The notes below the pieces were generated by a model that saw only the letters and a list, made by a program, of their open reading frames with translations, ran no database searches and had not been told where the DNA came from. The position numbers and the translations under genes were made by a program. From contig CAWIKY010000006.1 in NCBI GenBank assembly GCA_963836905.1, positions 1,426,001 through 1,490,000 of the forward strand: DNA of 64,000 nt, in the 5' to 3' direction. The DNA comes from CAWIKY01 sp963836905. Lineage in GTDB: Bacteria; Pseudomonadota; Alphaproteobacteria; Caulobacterales; Hyphomonadaceae. Positions 25,892 through 34,759 of the stretch are shown in pieces. Numbering within the stretch: position 1 is the first letter of the stretch; every line of letters starts with the position of its first letter.

Positions 25892-27523
25892 TTATACCAA
25901 CCGACTCTGCGTCACGGCTGCGGCGATGAAGGAGGCAAAGAGCGGATGCGGGTCAAACGGGCGCGATTTGAGCTCCGGATGAAACTGCACGCCGATAAAC
26001 CAGGGGTGTCCGTCCAGCTCGACGATTTCGGGCAGGCGCCCGTCCGGAGACAGGCCGGAAACCTTCAAGCCGCCCGCTTCGAGCTGATCGCGATAGTTTA
26101 TATTGACCTCATACCGGTGGCGGTGGCGCTCGGTGATGTGTGTGGTGCCGTAAGCCTGCGCTACGCGGCTCCCCTCTGCGAGGACTGCATCATAAGCACC
26201 CAGCCGCATCGTACCGCCCATATCGCCGGATTTGGAACGGGTCTCAGTACGGCCGTCCCGGGTCCACTGTTCGATAAAGCCGACCAGAGCGTGTTCGGGA
26301 TCGTCGAACTCGGTCGTGCCCGCTCCCGCTATGCCGGAGAGGTTGCGCGCACTTTCCACGACGGACAGCTGCATGCCGAAACATATTCCGAAACAGGGAA
26401 CGTCGCGCTCACGGGCGAACTGAGCCGCGCGAATTTTTCCTGCTGACCCGCGCCGCCCGAAGCCGCCCGGAAGAATGATGCCGTGAATACCGTCCAGCAC
26501 ATCGAGCGCGCGCGACTCGTCGTCGAAATCCTGTGCGTCGATCAACTTGATGTCGACCTTCACATTGTTGGCGATGCCGCCATGTCCGAGGGCTTCCATG
26601 ACAGACTTGTAGGCGTCCGGCAGTGCAACGTACTTGCCGACCAAACCTATGGTGACCTTCCCGTCCGGATTGTTCAGCTTGCGGGAAATCTCTTCCCACT
26701 TACCAAGCTCCGGTGCCGGGGCGCCCGTCGCGCCGAAATGGTGCAGAACTTCACGATCAAGACCTTCGGCATGGTAGGCAAGCGGTGCCTCATAGATGAA
26801 GCCGACATCACGCGCTTCGATAACGCTTTCGTTGCGAACATTGCAGAAGAGCGCGATCTTGCGCTTTTCATCGACGGGTATTGGACGGTCACAACGGCAG
26901 AGCAGGATATCAGGCTGAATGCCGATGGATCGCAGCTCCTTGACCGAATGCTGGGTCGGCTTGGTTTTCATCTCACCGGCGCTCGGAATATAGGGCAGCA
27001 ATGTGAGGTGAATGAACACACTTCGCGCGCGGCCAAGTTCCTGGCCGAGCTGCCGTATCGCTTCGAAGAAAGGCAGGCCCTCAATATCGCCGACCGTGCC
27101 GCCGATCTCGCAAAGCACGAAATCGACATCGTCGACATCATTCAGAACGAAGGCCTTGATGGCATCTGTCACGTGCGGGATGACCTGGATCGTTGCGCCG
27201 AGGAAATCTCCCCGCCGTTCCTTCTCGAGAATCTGCTGGTAGATGCGGCCCGTCGTGATGTTGTCGCTCTGGCGCGCAGAGACCCCGGTAAAACGCTCGT
27301 AGTGACCGAGGTCGAGATCGGTTTCAGCACCGTCATCGGTCACGAAAACCTCACCGTGCTGGTAAGGCGACATAGTTCCGGGATCGACGTTCAGATAGGG
27401 GTCAAGCTTGCGCAGGCGGACGCGATAACCGCGCGCTTGCAAGAGAGCGCCAAGCGCTGCAGATGCGATGCCTTTTCCAAGGGAGGAAACCACACCACCA
27501 GTAATGAAGATAAACCGGGTCAT
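25892..27523 (-). CDS. pyrG: CTP synthase (glutamine-hydrolysing)
   Basis: A 543-residue enzyme that aminates UTP to CTP with glutamine nitrogen and ATP. The N-terminal synthetase domain has FITGGVVSSLGKGI and LDPYLNVDPGTMSP; the C-terminal class I glutamine amidotransferase domain has the catalytic cysteine in CFGICFGMQ and the His-Glu pair in VQFHPEL. It follows secG on the same strand, a common alphaproteobacterial order. Confidence 0.97.
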   Translation of the reverse strand: MTRFIFITGGVVSSLGKGIASAALGALLQARGYRVRLRKLDPYLNVDPGTMSPYQHGEVFVTDDGAETDLDLGHYERFTGVSARQSDNITTGRIYQQILEKERRGDFLGATIQVIPHVTDAIKAFVLNDVDDVDFVLCEIGGTVGDIEGLPFFEAIRQLGQELGRARSVFIHLTLLPYIPSAGEMKTKPTQHSVKELRSIGIQPDILLCRCDRPIPVDEKRKIALFCNVRNESVIEARDVGFIYEAPLAYHAEGLDREVLHHFGATGAPAPELGKWEEISRKLNNPDGKVTIGLVGKYVALPDAYKSVMEALGHGGIANNVKVDIKLIDAQDFDDESRALDVLDGIHGIILPGGFGRRGSAGKIRAAQFARERDVPCFGICFGMQLSVVESARNLSGIAGAGTTEFDDPEHALVGFIEQWTRDGRTETRSKSGDMGGTMRLGAYDAVLAEGSRVAQAYGTTHITERHRHRYEVNINYRDQLEAGGLKVSGLSPDGRLPEIVELDGHPWFIGVQFHPELKSRPFDPHPLFASFIAAAVTQSRLV

Positions 27524-27975
27524 GGGACCTCACCATGGCGGGATTCGGCAAGAGCGGGCACGGAGAATGCGTAGCCGCTCCGGTTTATTGTTCCGGCTCG
27601 TCGAGATCGGAAGGAATGGTGTTTTGGGGCAGCGATTGCTCGGGCAGTGCGTCCGACCCTGTACCGAGATCGAGATCGCCCGGCAGATCTTCGCTGGAAT
27701 TCAATGCTGCGGGCTGCTGCGTCTTCCAGAGCGCTGTTGCGCGCCGTATCGCGGGTCGCCAACGAGGTCAGAACAAGGCTGGTCGTGAAGAAAACCGCAC
27801 CCAGGATCATCGTGGCACGCGTAAGTGAAGAGGCCGCACCGCGGCCGGACATCAGCCCGCCGCCGCCACCGCCGCCGCCCATGCCAAGGGCTCCGCCTTC
27901 CGACCGCTGCAGCAGGACCACGCCGATCAAGGCAAGACAGGCGATGATATGTACGACGAGGAGAACATGTTCCAT
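27520..27975 (-). CDS. secG: Protein translocase subunit SecG, C-terminus frameshifted
   Basis: The N-terminal part is a clear SecG: two membrane helices around a glycine-rich loop (LLQRSEGGALGMGGGG). SecG supports protein movement through SecYEG. After about residue 85 the written frame turns into an arginine-rich tail that runs into the pyrG start. Another frame from about 27715 gives a typical acidic SecG end (EDLPGDLDLGTGSDALPEQ...) that stops at 27585, leaving 61 bp before pyrG. One extra base between about 27700 and 27760 explains it. The membrane part is intact either way. A sequencing error is my first explanation. Confidence 0.88.
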   Translation of the reverse strand: MEHVLLVVHIIACLALIGVVLLQRSEGGALGMGGGGGGGGLMSGRGAASSLTRATMILGAVFFTTSLVLTSLATRDTARNSALEDAAARSIEFQRRSAGRSRSRYRVGRTARAIAAPKHHSFRSRRAGTINRSGYAFSVPALAESRHGEVP

Positions 27976-28072
27976 GGGAGAGGTCCGGAAAGGGTCTTTA
28001 CAAAGCGGGGAGCGTTATATCGGAAAGCTGGCTACGCCAAGGCCAGTTGTCAATTTACCGGAACGATCCCGT

Positions 28073-28825
28073 TCAGGAAGGTGCGGCCGCCGCGATTGCA
28101 AGAAAGTCTTCCGCCTTCAGGCTTGCGCCTCCGACCAGAGCACCGTTGACGTTCCTCACACTGAGGATTTCAGCCGCGTTCTCCGGCTTCACCGATCCGC
28201 CGTAAAGTAGCCGGATATCATCAGCGCCGGTTACCTGCATGTTACGCAGCACCGTACGTATGTGACTGTGGACATCGGCAATATCGTCCACGCTGGCCGT
28301 CTTGCCGGTACCGATGGCCCAGACAGGCTCATAGGCGATGACGGTGGTGGACGAACTCGCAAGCGTTGGCAAAGACGCGCGGATCTGCGCTTCGATCACG
28401 TCGAGCGCGCGTCCGTCATCCCGCTCGACAAGCGTTTCACCGACACAGACGATTGCCGTCAGCCCCGCTGCAACGGCCGCTTCTGCCTTGTCGCGCACAG
28501 TTTCGCTGGTTTCACCGTGATTAGCGCGTCGTTCGGAATGGCCAACGATCACATAGCGACAACCGACACTTTTCAGCATGACGGCTGAAATGTCTCCGGT
28601 ATGGGCCCCCGATTTTTCGGCATGACAATCTTGCCCGCCAACCAGAAGAGCGGTTGTTTGCGTGGCACTGGCGACAGGGTGAATGAGAATTGCAGGCGGG
28701 CACAAGAGAACCTCGACGCCTTCCGGCACGGCGCTTTCAAGTCCGTTTGCAATGTCACGGGCGATATCCAGCGCGTGCAAATCGCCGTTCATTTTCCAGT
28801 TTCCGGCAATCAGTTGCGAAACCAT
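28073..28825 (-). CDS. tpiA: Triosephosphate isomerase
   Basis: A 250-residue TIM barrel that interconverts glyceraldehyde-3-phosphate and dihydroxyacetone phosphate. The catalytic Lys is in GNWKMNG, the catalytic His in GHSERR and the catalytic Glu in AYEPVWAIGTG; the phosphate loop is LYGGSVKPEN. It is divergent from ppiD, with about 100 bp between them for both promoters. Confidence 0.97.
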   Translation of the reverse strand: MVSQLIAGNWKMNGDLHALDIARDIANGLESAVPEGVEVLLCPPAILIHPVASATQTTALLVGGQDCHAEKSGAHTGDISAVMLKSVGCRYVIVGHSERRANHGETSETVRDKAEAAVAAGLTAIVCVGETLVERDDGRALDVIEAQIRASLPTLASSSTTVIAYEPVWAIGTGKTASVDDIADVHSHIRTVLRNMQVTGADDIRLLYGGSVKPENAAEILSVRNVNGALVGGASLKAEDFLAIAAAAPS

Positions 28826-28927
28826 AATATGTCCCTGTCTTGAAACGCGGCGATTTCCCGCCTAGCAAGCCGTTTACGGGTAAGCAACTAGGATGGCTGC
28901 CCGCCCACGCACCGGATACCTGAATAC

Positions 28928-30826
28928 ATGCTGACACTGCTCCGCAATCTGACCCGTTCAAAGTTCGCGCTTGTGATCATTGGTCTGCTCATTGTCAGTC
29001 TTGCTGCATGGGGCGTCACCGACATCTTCACCGCCGGCAACACGACCAGCCTTGCGACAGTGGGCAGCCGAACGATCGAGACTTCCGACGTCAACCGCTT
29101 TGCAGACAACATTATCGCCAGTAACCGCGAAGAAGGCGTGATCGTAACAAGGCAGGACCTCGCCGATGGCGGTCAGTTGCCGCAAATCCTGAATCTCATG
29201 GTCAACGACGATATCATCGCGGAATATCTGACGAAAAAGGGCCTGCGCGCGAGCATCACTGCAGGGGCGGCCACAATACGTGACGCTCCGGTTTTTCGTG
29301 ACAGCCTGACAGGCGCGTTCGACCGCGACCGCTTCCGAGAATATCTGGCGAGACAACAGATCAGCCCGTCGAAGTTCGAAAAGGACGTGCGCGACGACCT
29401 TACGCGTGCATATTTCAACAACGCGCTTGGAGCCGCCCTCGATGTGCCTGAGCCTATGGGTGAGATCGCCGCGCTTTACCGGACTGAACAGCGCAAGATC
29501 GCTTATTTCCAGATTGATCCTCGTGATCTGCCAGAACCGGTCGCCGAGCCGACAGACGAAGAAGTTGCCGCCTTTTATGCCGAACAGACAGCCGCGCTGA
29601 CCCGACCGGAGCGCCGCGCATTCTCCTTGCTGAGTCTATCTCCGGAAGATTTCCTGCACCGTGTGGAGATCAGCGAAGAAGACTTGCGCGCAGAATATGA
29701 CGCTCAGACTGCGCGATATTCCGAGCCGTCTACACGGACCTTGCGCCAACTCGTCTATTCGGACCGCGAAGTCGCTGACAATGCCTTTCTGCGCCTTTCG
29801 GTCGGCGACACCGTAGAAGCCGTCAGTGCAGATTATCCTGCACTGGAAGACACCACCGTTCAGACGATGGAAGCGGATATGGAAGATCCGCTCATCGCCG
29901 GGCGCGTCTTCACAACGCCTGTCGGTCAGTGGGCACCGCCACTACAACAGAACAATGGTTGGGTCGTTACCCGTGTCGTCGACGAAACACCGGGAGCGGT
30001 ACGGCCGTTCGAGACTGTGCGCGAAGAGATCGCTCTGGAAATCCGTACGGTCGAGGCTGATCGCCTCTTCTTCGATGCGTTCGAACGTCTGGATGATGCC
30101 GTTGGCGGCGGCCTTCCTATCGACGAAATCAGCGCCGAGATTGGTGCGCCCGTCCTTCGTTTGCCGCCGGTTGACCGCGAAGGCTTCACCGAAGACGGTG
30201 TGGAAGTACGCTCGCTAACCAATCTGGATGAGGCCCTCAGCTATGGCTTCACACTGTTTACCGGCGAGATGAGCGATCGGCGCGAAGGCGAGACGGCTCA
30301 ATATATCATCCAGGTGGACAACATCATCGAGGCCGAAGTTCCGCCTCTTGCAGAGATCGAAACCGACCTGCGGGCACTTCTGAAGCGGCAGGCAACAGAT
30401 GCGGCGCTGCAGACGTTCGCTGAAGAGATTGCGGCCCGGATCCGGGACGGGTCGGGCTTCATCGATCAAGAGGCTGCCGCGCTGGAGAAAACGGTCTCTC
30501 GTCCGCCGCAGGGTCTGACGCGGTCGCCGCAGGATGGTGGGGTCTTCCCGCCAAATGCGGTCACCCAGGTTTTCAACACCGGTCTCGACAAGCCATTCAT
30601 CGGTCAGTTGGCAAACGGAAAGTTGATAGGCGTCGTAGAAGCTATCGACCTGCCCGAAGCCGATATTCGTACCCAGCTCGGTCAGGCCTTCGCCAGCCAG
30701 CTTGAACAGCAGATCGTCCAGGATGCCCTGTCAGCATTTGCAGAGTCAGCCCGCGAAAGCGTGGATGTCCAGGTCAACGCTGCGCGGCTGCAAGCCTATA
30801 TCGACGAAAACAAGAGCCCGGAATGA
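28928..30826 (+). CDS. ppiD: PpiD-like periplasmic folding factor (SurA_N/rotamase domain protein)
   Basis: A 632-residue protein with one N-terminal membrane helix (FALVIIGLLIVSLAAWGV) and a large periplasmic part. It has a SurA-like N-terminal chaperone region (about 35-190) and a parvulin-type region around residues 240-370 that is degenerate, then a C-terminal chaperone part. PpiD helps proteins leave the Sec channel. It is coupled to trpE by an ATGA overlap, the order seen in many Alphaproteobacteria. Confidence 0.85.
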   Translation: MLTLLRNLTRSKFALVIIGLLIVSLAAWGVTDIFTAGNTTSLATVGSRTIETSDVNRFADNIIASNREEGVIVTRQDLADGGQLPQILNLMVNDDIIAEYLTKKGLRASITAGAATIRDAPVFRDSLTGAFDRDRFREYLARQQISPSKFEKDVRDDLTRAYFNNALGAALDVPEPMGEIAALYRTEQRKIAYFQIDPRDLPEPVAEPTDEEVAAFYAEQTAALTRPERRAFSLLSLSPEDFLHRVEISEEDLRAEYDAQTARYSEPSTRTLRQLVYSDREVADNAFLRLSVGDTVEAVSADYPALEDTTVQTMEADMEDPLIAGRVFTTPVGQWAPPLQQNNGWVVTRVVDETPGAVRPFETVREEIALEIRTVEADRLFFDAFERLDDAVGGGLPIDEISAEIGAPVLRLPPVDREGFTEDGVEVRSLTNLDEALSYGFTLFTGEMSDRREGETAQYIIQVDNIIEAEVPPLAEIETDLRALLKRQATDAALQTFAEEIAARIRDGSGFIDQEAAALEKTVSRPPQGLTRSPQDGGVFPPNAVTQVFNTGLDKPFIGQLANGKLIGVVEAIDLPEADIRTQLGQAFASQLEQQIVQDALSAFAESARESVDVQVNAARLQAYIDENKSPE

Positions 30827-32286
30827 GCAGTGAGACGGCGGGGCCACCGCCCTACCGTATTCGGCGCAGAATTGCCGATATCGAAACACCTGTCGCTGCG
30901 CTCCTCAAACTCGGCGCGGAAGAGCCAGGGGCGTTCCTGTTCGAGTCCATTCAGGGCGGTACCCAGCTTGGTCGCTATTCCTTCATCGGTGTGAAGCCGG
31001 ACCTGTGGTGGCGGGTGCAGGACGGCGTGGCGGAAACCTCACCCGACGAAACGTTCCGCCATCTGTCCAGCGCGTCTAACGATCCGCTGACCGATTTGGA
31101 CCGGCTGATCGCCGAAAATACGCTGGACGGAGTGGACACCCTTCCGCCCATGGCCGCCGGGCTGTTCGGCTATCTCGGCTACGACATGATCCGCCATTTC
31201 GAACCTGTAGGTCCAAGGCATGAGGACCGCCTCGACGTGCCGGAGGCGGTGCTGGTCAGGCCGGGCGTCGTGCTGGTGTTCGATCATCTTTATCAGGAAC
31301 TCATGCTGGTTGCGCCGGTGCGTGCCCGCGACAATGAGAGCCGCAGCGATGCTGAGAGGCGGGCCGATGATCTGCTTGATCATGTCGAACGATGCCTTGA
31401 CGGCCCGTCACCCATGCCGCCGTCCGGCCGGGAGGTCGAACCGCTTGCCTTTACGTCCAACGTCACGCGCGATCGCTACCATGCCATGGTGGAGCGGGCG
31501 CGAGACTATATCCGCGCCGGAGACATCTTCCAGGTGGTGCCAAGCCAGAGGTTCAGCGCCGCATATGACCGCTCGACAATGGCGTTCTATCGCTCGCTTC
31601 GCGCGCTGAACCCGTCAGCCTTCATGTTCCACATGCGACTGGGCAATGTGCAGCTTGTCGGTTCCAGCCCGGAGATTCTGGTTCGCGTCAGGTCAGGCAA
31701 GGTCACTATCCGTCCAATCGCTGGAACGCGCCCCCGCTCCGGAGATGCAGAAGAAGATGCGCGCCGTCAGGCCGACTTGCTGGCCGACCAGAAGGAATGC
31801 GCGGAACACCTCATGCTGCTCGACCTTGGACGCAATGATGTCGGACGGGTCGCAAAATTCGGGTCCGTGAAGGTCACCGAGCAATTCAAGGTGGAACGGT
31901 ATTCCCACGTCATGCACATCGTATCGAACGTGGATGGTGATCTGCGGGACGACAGAACGCTTCGCGATGCGCTCATGGCCGGGTTTCCTGCGGGCACTGT
32001 CTCCGGCGCGCCGAAAATCCGGGCGATGCAGATCATAGATGAGCTCGAAGGTAACAGCCGCGGCGTTTACGGAGGCGCTGTCGGGTATTTTGGGGCAAGC
32101 GGCGATCTCGACACCTGCATAGCCTTGCGAACAGCCGTCTTCGCGGATGAGAAAATTCATATCCAGGCGGGCGGCGGCGTTGTGCTCGATAGCGACCCGG
32201 AGATGGAATATCAGGAAACCCTGCACAAGGCGCGGGCGCTCATCCGGGCCGCCGACGATGCCGCGCGTTTCGAGACGCCGCAATGA
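30823..32286 (+). CDS. trpE: Anthranilate synthase component I
   Basis: A 487-residue chorismate-using enzyme that makes anthranilate with TrpG, the first step of tryptophan synthesis. The N-terminal region carries the LFESIQGG allosteric tryptophan site type; the catalytic part has VVPSQRFS, PIAGTRPRS, DLGRNDVGR and GAPKIRAMQIIDELE. It overlaps ppiD upstream and trpG downstream by 4 bp each. No leader peptide or attenuator is visible ahead of it, because ppiD is directly upstream. Confidence 0.96.
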   Translation: MSSETAGPPPYRIRRRIADIETPVAALLKLGAEEPGAFLFESIQGGTQLGRYSFIGVKPDLWWRVQDGVAETSPDETFRHLSSASNDPLTDLDRLIAENTLDGVDTLPPMAAGLFGYLGYDMIRHFEPVGPRHEDRLDVPEAVLVRPGVVLVFDHLYQELMLVAPVRARDNESRSDAERRADDLLDHVERCLDGPSPMPPSGREVEPLAFTSNVTRDRYHAMVERARDYIRAGDIFQVVPSQRFSAAYDRSTMAFYRSLRALNPSAFMFHMRLGNVQLVGSSPEILVRVRSGKVTIRPIAGTRPRSGDAEEDARRQADLLADQKECAEHLMLLDLGRNDVGRVAKFGSVKVTEQFKVERYSHVMHIVSNVDGDLRDDRTLRDALMAGFPAGTVSGAPKIRAMQIIDELEGNSRGVYGGAVGYFGASGDLDTCIALRTAVFADEKIHIQAGGGVVLDSDPEMEYQETLHKARALIRAADDAARFETPQ

Positions 32287-32867
32287 TCCTGATCGTCGAT
32301 AATTACGACAGCTTCACCTGGAATTTGGCGCACTATCTGGAGGAGATCGGTGCGCGGACGCAGGTCATCCGCAACGACCAGATGTCGGCTGAAGAGGCGT
32401 TGTCGCTCTCGCCGGACGCGCTTGTGTTGTCTCCGGGACCATGCAGTCCAAACGAAGCGGGCATATGCATGGACCTCGTCCGGAATGCGCCTGTTGATCT
32501 GCCAATTCTGGGCGTGTGTCTGGGTCACCAGGCCATCGGACAGGCGCTGGGCGGAAAGGTGGTGACGGCGCGTGAAATCCGGCACGGCAAGCTGAGCGAG
32601 ATACGCCATGAGGGTGGAGCGCTGTTTGCCGGCTTGCCGACACGCTACACCGTTGTGCGCTATCACTCGCTGGCGCTGCAGACTGACGATCTTCCTGATT
32701 GCCTGATTGCTGACGCGTTTACCGACGACGGTGAGGTCATGGCGCTACACCATGACACGCGCCCTGTTTACGGCGTGCAGTTTCATCCCGAAAGCATCCT
32801 GACCGAACATGGACATGCCCTGTTGCGAAACTTCATCGCGGCCGGACAGGTAGCGTTGGGGGATTAA
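32283..32867 (+). CDS. trpG: Anthranilate synthase component II (glutamine amidotransferase)
   Basis: A 194-residue class I amidotransferase that supplies ammonia to TrpE. The nucleophile is in GVCLGHQAIGQ and the His-Glu pair in VQFHPESI; SPGPCSPNEAG is also typical. The usual next genes, trpD and trpC, are absent here: a minus-strand tRNA-Pro starts 6 bp after the stop. Confidence 0.96.
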   Translation: MILIVDNYDSFTWNLAHYLEEIGARTQVIRNDQMSAEEALSLSPDALVLSPGPCSPNEAGICMDLVRNAPVDLPILGVCLGHQAIGQALGGKVVTAREIRHGKLSEIRHEGGALFAGLPTRYTVVRYHSLALQTDDLPDCLIADAFTDDGEVMALHHDTRPVYGVQFHPESILTEHGHALLRNFIAAGQVALGD

Positions 32868-32873
32868 AATCTC

Positions 32874-32950
32874 TGGTCGGAACGGCAGGACTCGAACCTG
32901 CGACCCCCGGTCCCCCAGACCGGTGCGCTACCGGGCTGCGCCACGCTCCG
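32874..32950 (-). tRNA. tRNA-Pro (GGG anticodon)
   Basis: A 77-nt cloverleaf. The acceptor stem pairs CGGAGCG with CGTTCCG (one G-T pair); the anticodon stem CCGGT/ACCGG closes the loop CTGGGGG with anticodon GGG. The T arm GCAGG-TTCGAAT-CCTGC is perfect, and the CCA end is encoded. Confidence 0.97.
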
Positions 32951-33007
32951 CCAGAGAGCGCCGCTTATAGCCGCGCCCTACCGGTGACACAAGCCATCTA
33001 CAACGGC

Positions 33008-33425
33008 TCAGGCAGCGGATTTGCCCAGTTCCGTGTCCAGGCGAGCCTTTATGTCGTCCAGATCGGAAAGCACCGATTGCAGACGATCTGCGGTGTCGCT
33101 TCTCTTAGCCTTGCCAGCGGGCGTAGGCTGGATCTCAGACCCGCCCGGCTCGCGCGCGATTTGCCGCCCGGCTCGCAAAAGCTTCTCGGCGCCCTTTATG
33201 GTCATGCCCTCATCATGGAGTAGCGTCTTGATTGTCCGGAGGACTTCAATGTCTTCGCTGCGATAAAGACGTCGTCCATCCTGCCTTTTGGCAGGAGACA
33301 GGCTGGTGAACTTCGTCTCCCAAAAACGCAGGACATGAAGTCGGAAGACCCACCTCCAGTGCCGCTTCCCCGATAGAGCGAAAAGCCGTTTCCGACTTGC
33401 CGCTGGTTTTTCCCCCTGCCCTCAT
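33008..33425 (-). pseudogene. MerR-family regulator next to ihfA, broken by one inserted base
   Basis: The start at 33425 begins a MerR-type helix-turn-helix (FRSIGEAALEVGLPT), but the frame fails near 33338. The correct continuation (HVLRFWETKFTSLSP..., RRLYRSEDIEVLRTIKTLL) is in the next frame and runs to 33008 as a helical tail. One extra T in the ACTT at 33338-33341 explains it. The gene sits 2 bp after ihfA, the standard alphaproteobacterial place. I expect the true gene to be intact, about 138 residues. Confidence 0.8.
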
Positions 33426-33427
33426 GC

Positions 33428-33733
33428 TTACTTCTTCAGCGCGCCATCGACGCGATCACGCAGGATCGGCGAAGGATGAAAGCTGACGACCCGGCGCGCT
33501 GAAATCATCGCGGCCTTCCTCGTTTTCGGGTTTCGTCCCATGCGGGCCGACTTGTCACTGACGGTGAAGTTGCCGAAACGCGACAGCTTGACGTTGCGGC
33601 CTTCGACCAGATCGCTGGCAATCAGTTCGAGCACACGTTCCAGAAGTGCTGAACAATCCTGCTTGGGAAGTCCGACCTCCTGAACCAATGAGTCTGTAAT
33701 TTCAGCGCGCGTGATCGCCTTTGAGTCCGCCAT
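33428..33733 (-). CDS. ihfA: Integration host factor subunit alpha
   Basis: A 101-residue HU/IHF-fold DNA-bending protein. The segments KLSRFGNFTVSDK and GRNPKTRKAAMISARRVV hold the DNA-contacting beta arm. ATG 33733 is chosen because GGAGGGATGAG lies directly upstream; an earlier start adds 11 residues. It lies between fabH and the MerR gene in the usual order. Confidence 0.93.
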   Translation of the reverse strand: MADSKAITRAEITDSLVQEVGLPKQDCSALLERVLELIASDLVEGRNVKLSRFGNFTVSDKSARMGRNPKTRKAAMISARRVVSFHPSPILRDRVDGALKK

Positions 33734-33790
33734 CTCATCCCTCCACGTATGAGTTTGAGTGAGCACTTAAACCAACTGTCATCGGAAACG

Positions 33791-34759
33791 CTAGAGCCGA
33801 AACAAATTCGCGCCCCAGGAGAAACCGCCGCCCATCGCCTCGGTCAGAACCAGATCGCCTGCTTTGATCCGTCCGTCGCGTCGTGCCACATCCAGAGCCA
33901 ATGGAACTGACGCCGCTGACGTGTTGCCATGTAACCCGATTGTCGAGACCACTTTGTCTTCGGGAATGCCGAGACGTTTGGCGACGCCTTTCAGAATACG
34001 CTGGTTGGCCTGATGCGGCACGAACCAGTCGATCTGCGCGCGGTCCATGTCATGGGCGACAAGAAGCTTCTCAACTGCATCAGAAATATTGCCGACGGCA
34101 TGCTTGAAAACCTGATTGCCGGACATCCTCAGATGCCCGACAGTCTGCGTCGAGGACGGTCCGCCATCGACGTAGAGAAGCTCGCTTTGAGAACCGTCGG
34201 TTCGCAGATAATGACCGATGACCCCTGCCCCTGCCGGACCATCGCTCTCACCCGCCTGCAGCACGACAGCGCCTGCCCCGTCGCCGAAGAGGACGCAGGT
34301 CGAGCGGTCCGACCAGTCCAGAATGCGCGAGAAGGTCTCCGCCCCGATCACAAGCGCGTTCCGGAACAGGCCCTGCTTGATAAAGCTGTCTGCGGTGGCA
34401 AGCGCGAAAACGAAGCCCGAACAGACCGCTCCGACATCGAACGCCGCGCCATGGGAGATACCAAGCTTTGCCTGTACGGCGGTGGCGGTCGCGGGAAACG
34501 TCCGGTCCGGTGTGGCGGTTGCCAGAACGATCAGGTCAATCTCGCTAGCCTTCAATCCGGCGTCGGCAAGCGCGGCGCGGGCCGCGTCTGTTCCAAGATC
34601 AGAGGTCAGCTGCCCATCGGCTGCGATGTAGCGCTGGGTAATGCCGGTGCGTTCACGAATCCACGCGTCATCAGTGTCGACAATCGTCGATATCTCGGCG
34701 TTCGACATACAATGGTCGGGCAAGGACGACCCGACCCCGGTGATCCGTGCGATGGTCAT
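33791..34759 (-). CDS. fabH: Beta-ketoacyl-ACP synthase III
   Basis: A 322-residue thiolase-fold condensing enzyme that starts fatty acid synthesis from acetyl-CoA and malonyl-ACP. The catalytic Cys is in GAVCSGFVF, His in VPHQANQRI and Asn in GLHGNTSAASVP. Its start overlaps the plsX stop (ATGA). Confidence 0.96.
   Translation of the reverse strand: MTIARITGVGSSLPDHCMSNAEISTIVDTDDAWIRERTGITQRYIAADGQLTSDLGTDAARAALADAGLKASEIDLIVLATATPDRTFPATATAVQAKLGISHGAAFDVGAVCSGFVFALATADSFIKQGLFRNALVIGAETFSRILDWSDRSTCVLFGDGAGAVVLQAGESDGPAGAGVIGHYLRTDGSQSELLYVDGGPSSTQTVGHLRMSGNQVFKHAVGNISDAVEKLLVAHDMDRAQIDWFVPHQANQRILKGVAKRLGIPEDKVVSTIGLHGNTSAASVPLALDVARRDGRIKAGDLVLTEAMGGGFSWGANLFRL

Noticed and set aside
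26483..27574. A 363-codon frame opposite pyrG
   Set aside because: Antisense shadow of CTP synthase; the codon pattern follows pyrG third positions.
27585..33425. Programmed frameshifting as the reason for the secG and merR frame changes
   Set aside because: I see no slippery heptamer, Shine-Dalgarno-like stimulator or hairpin at the break sites, and programmed shifts are not known in these families.
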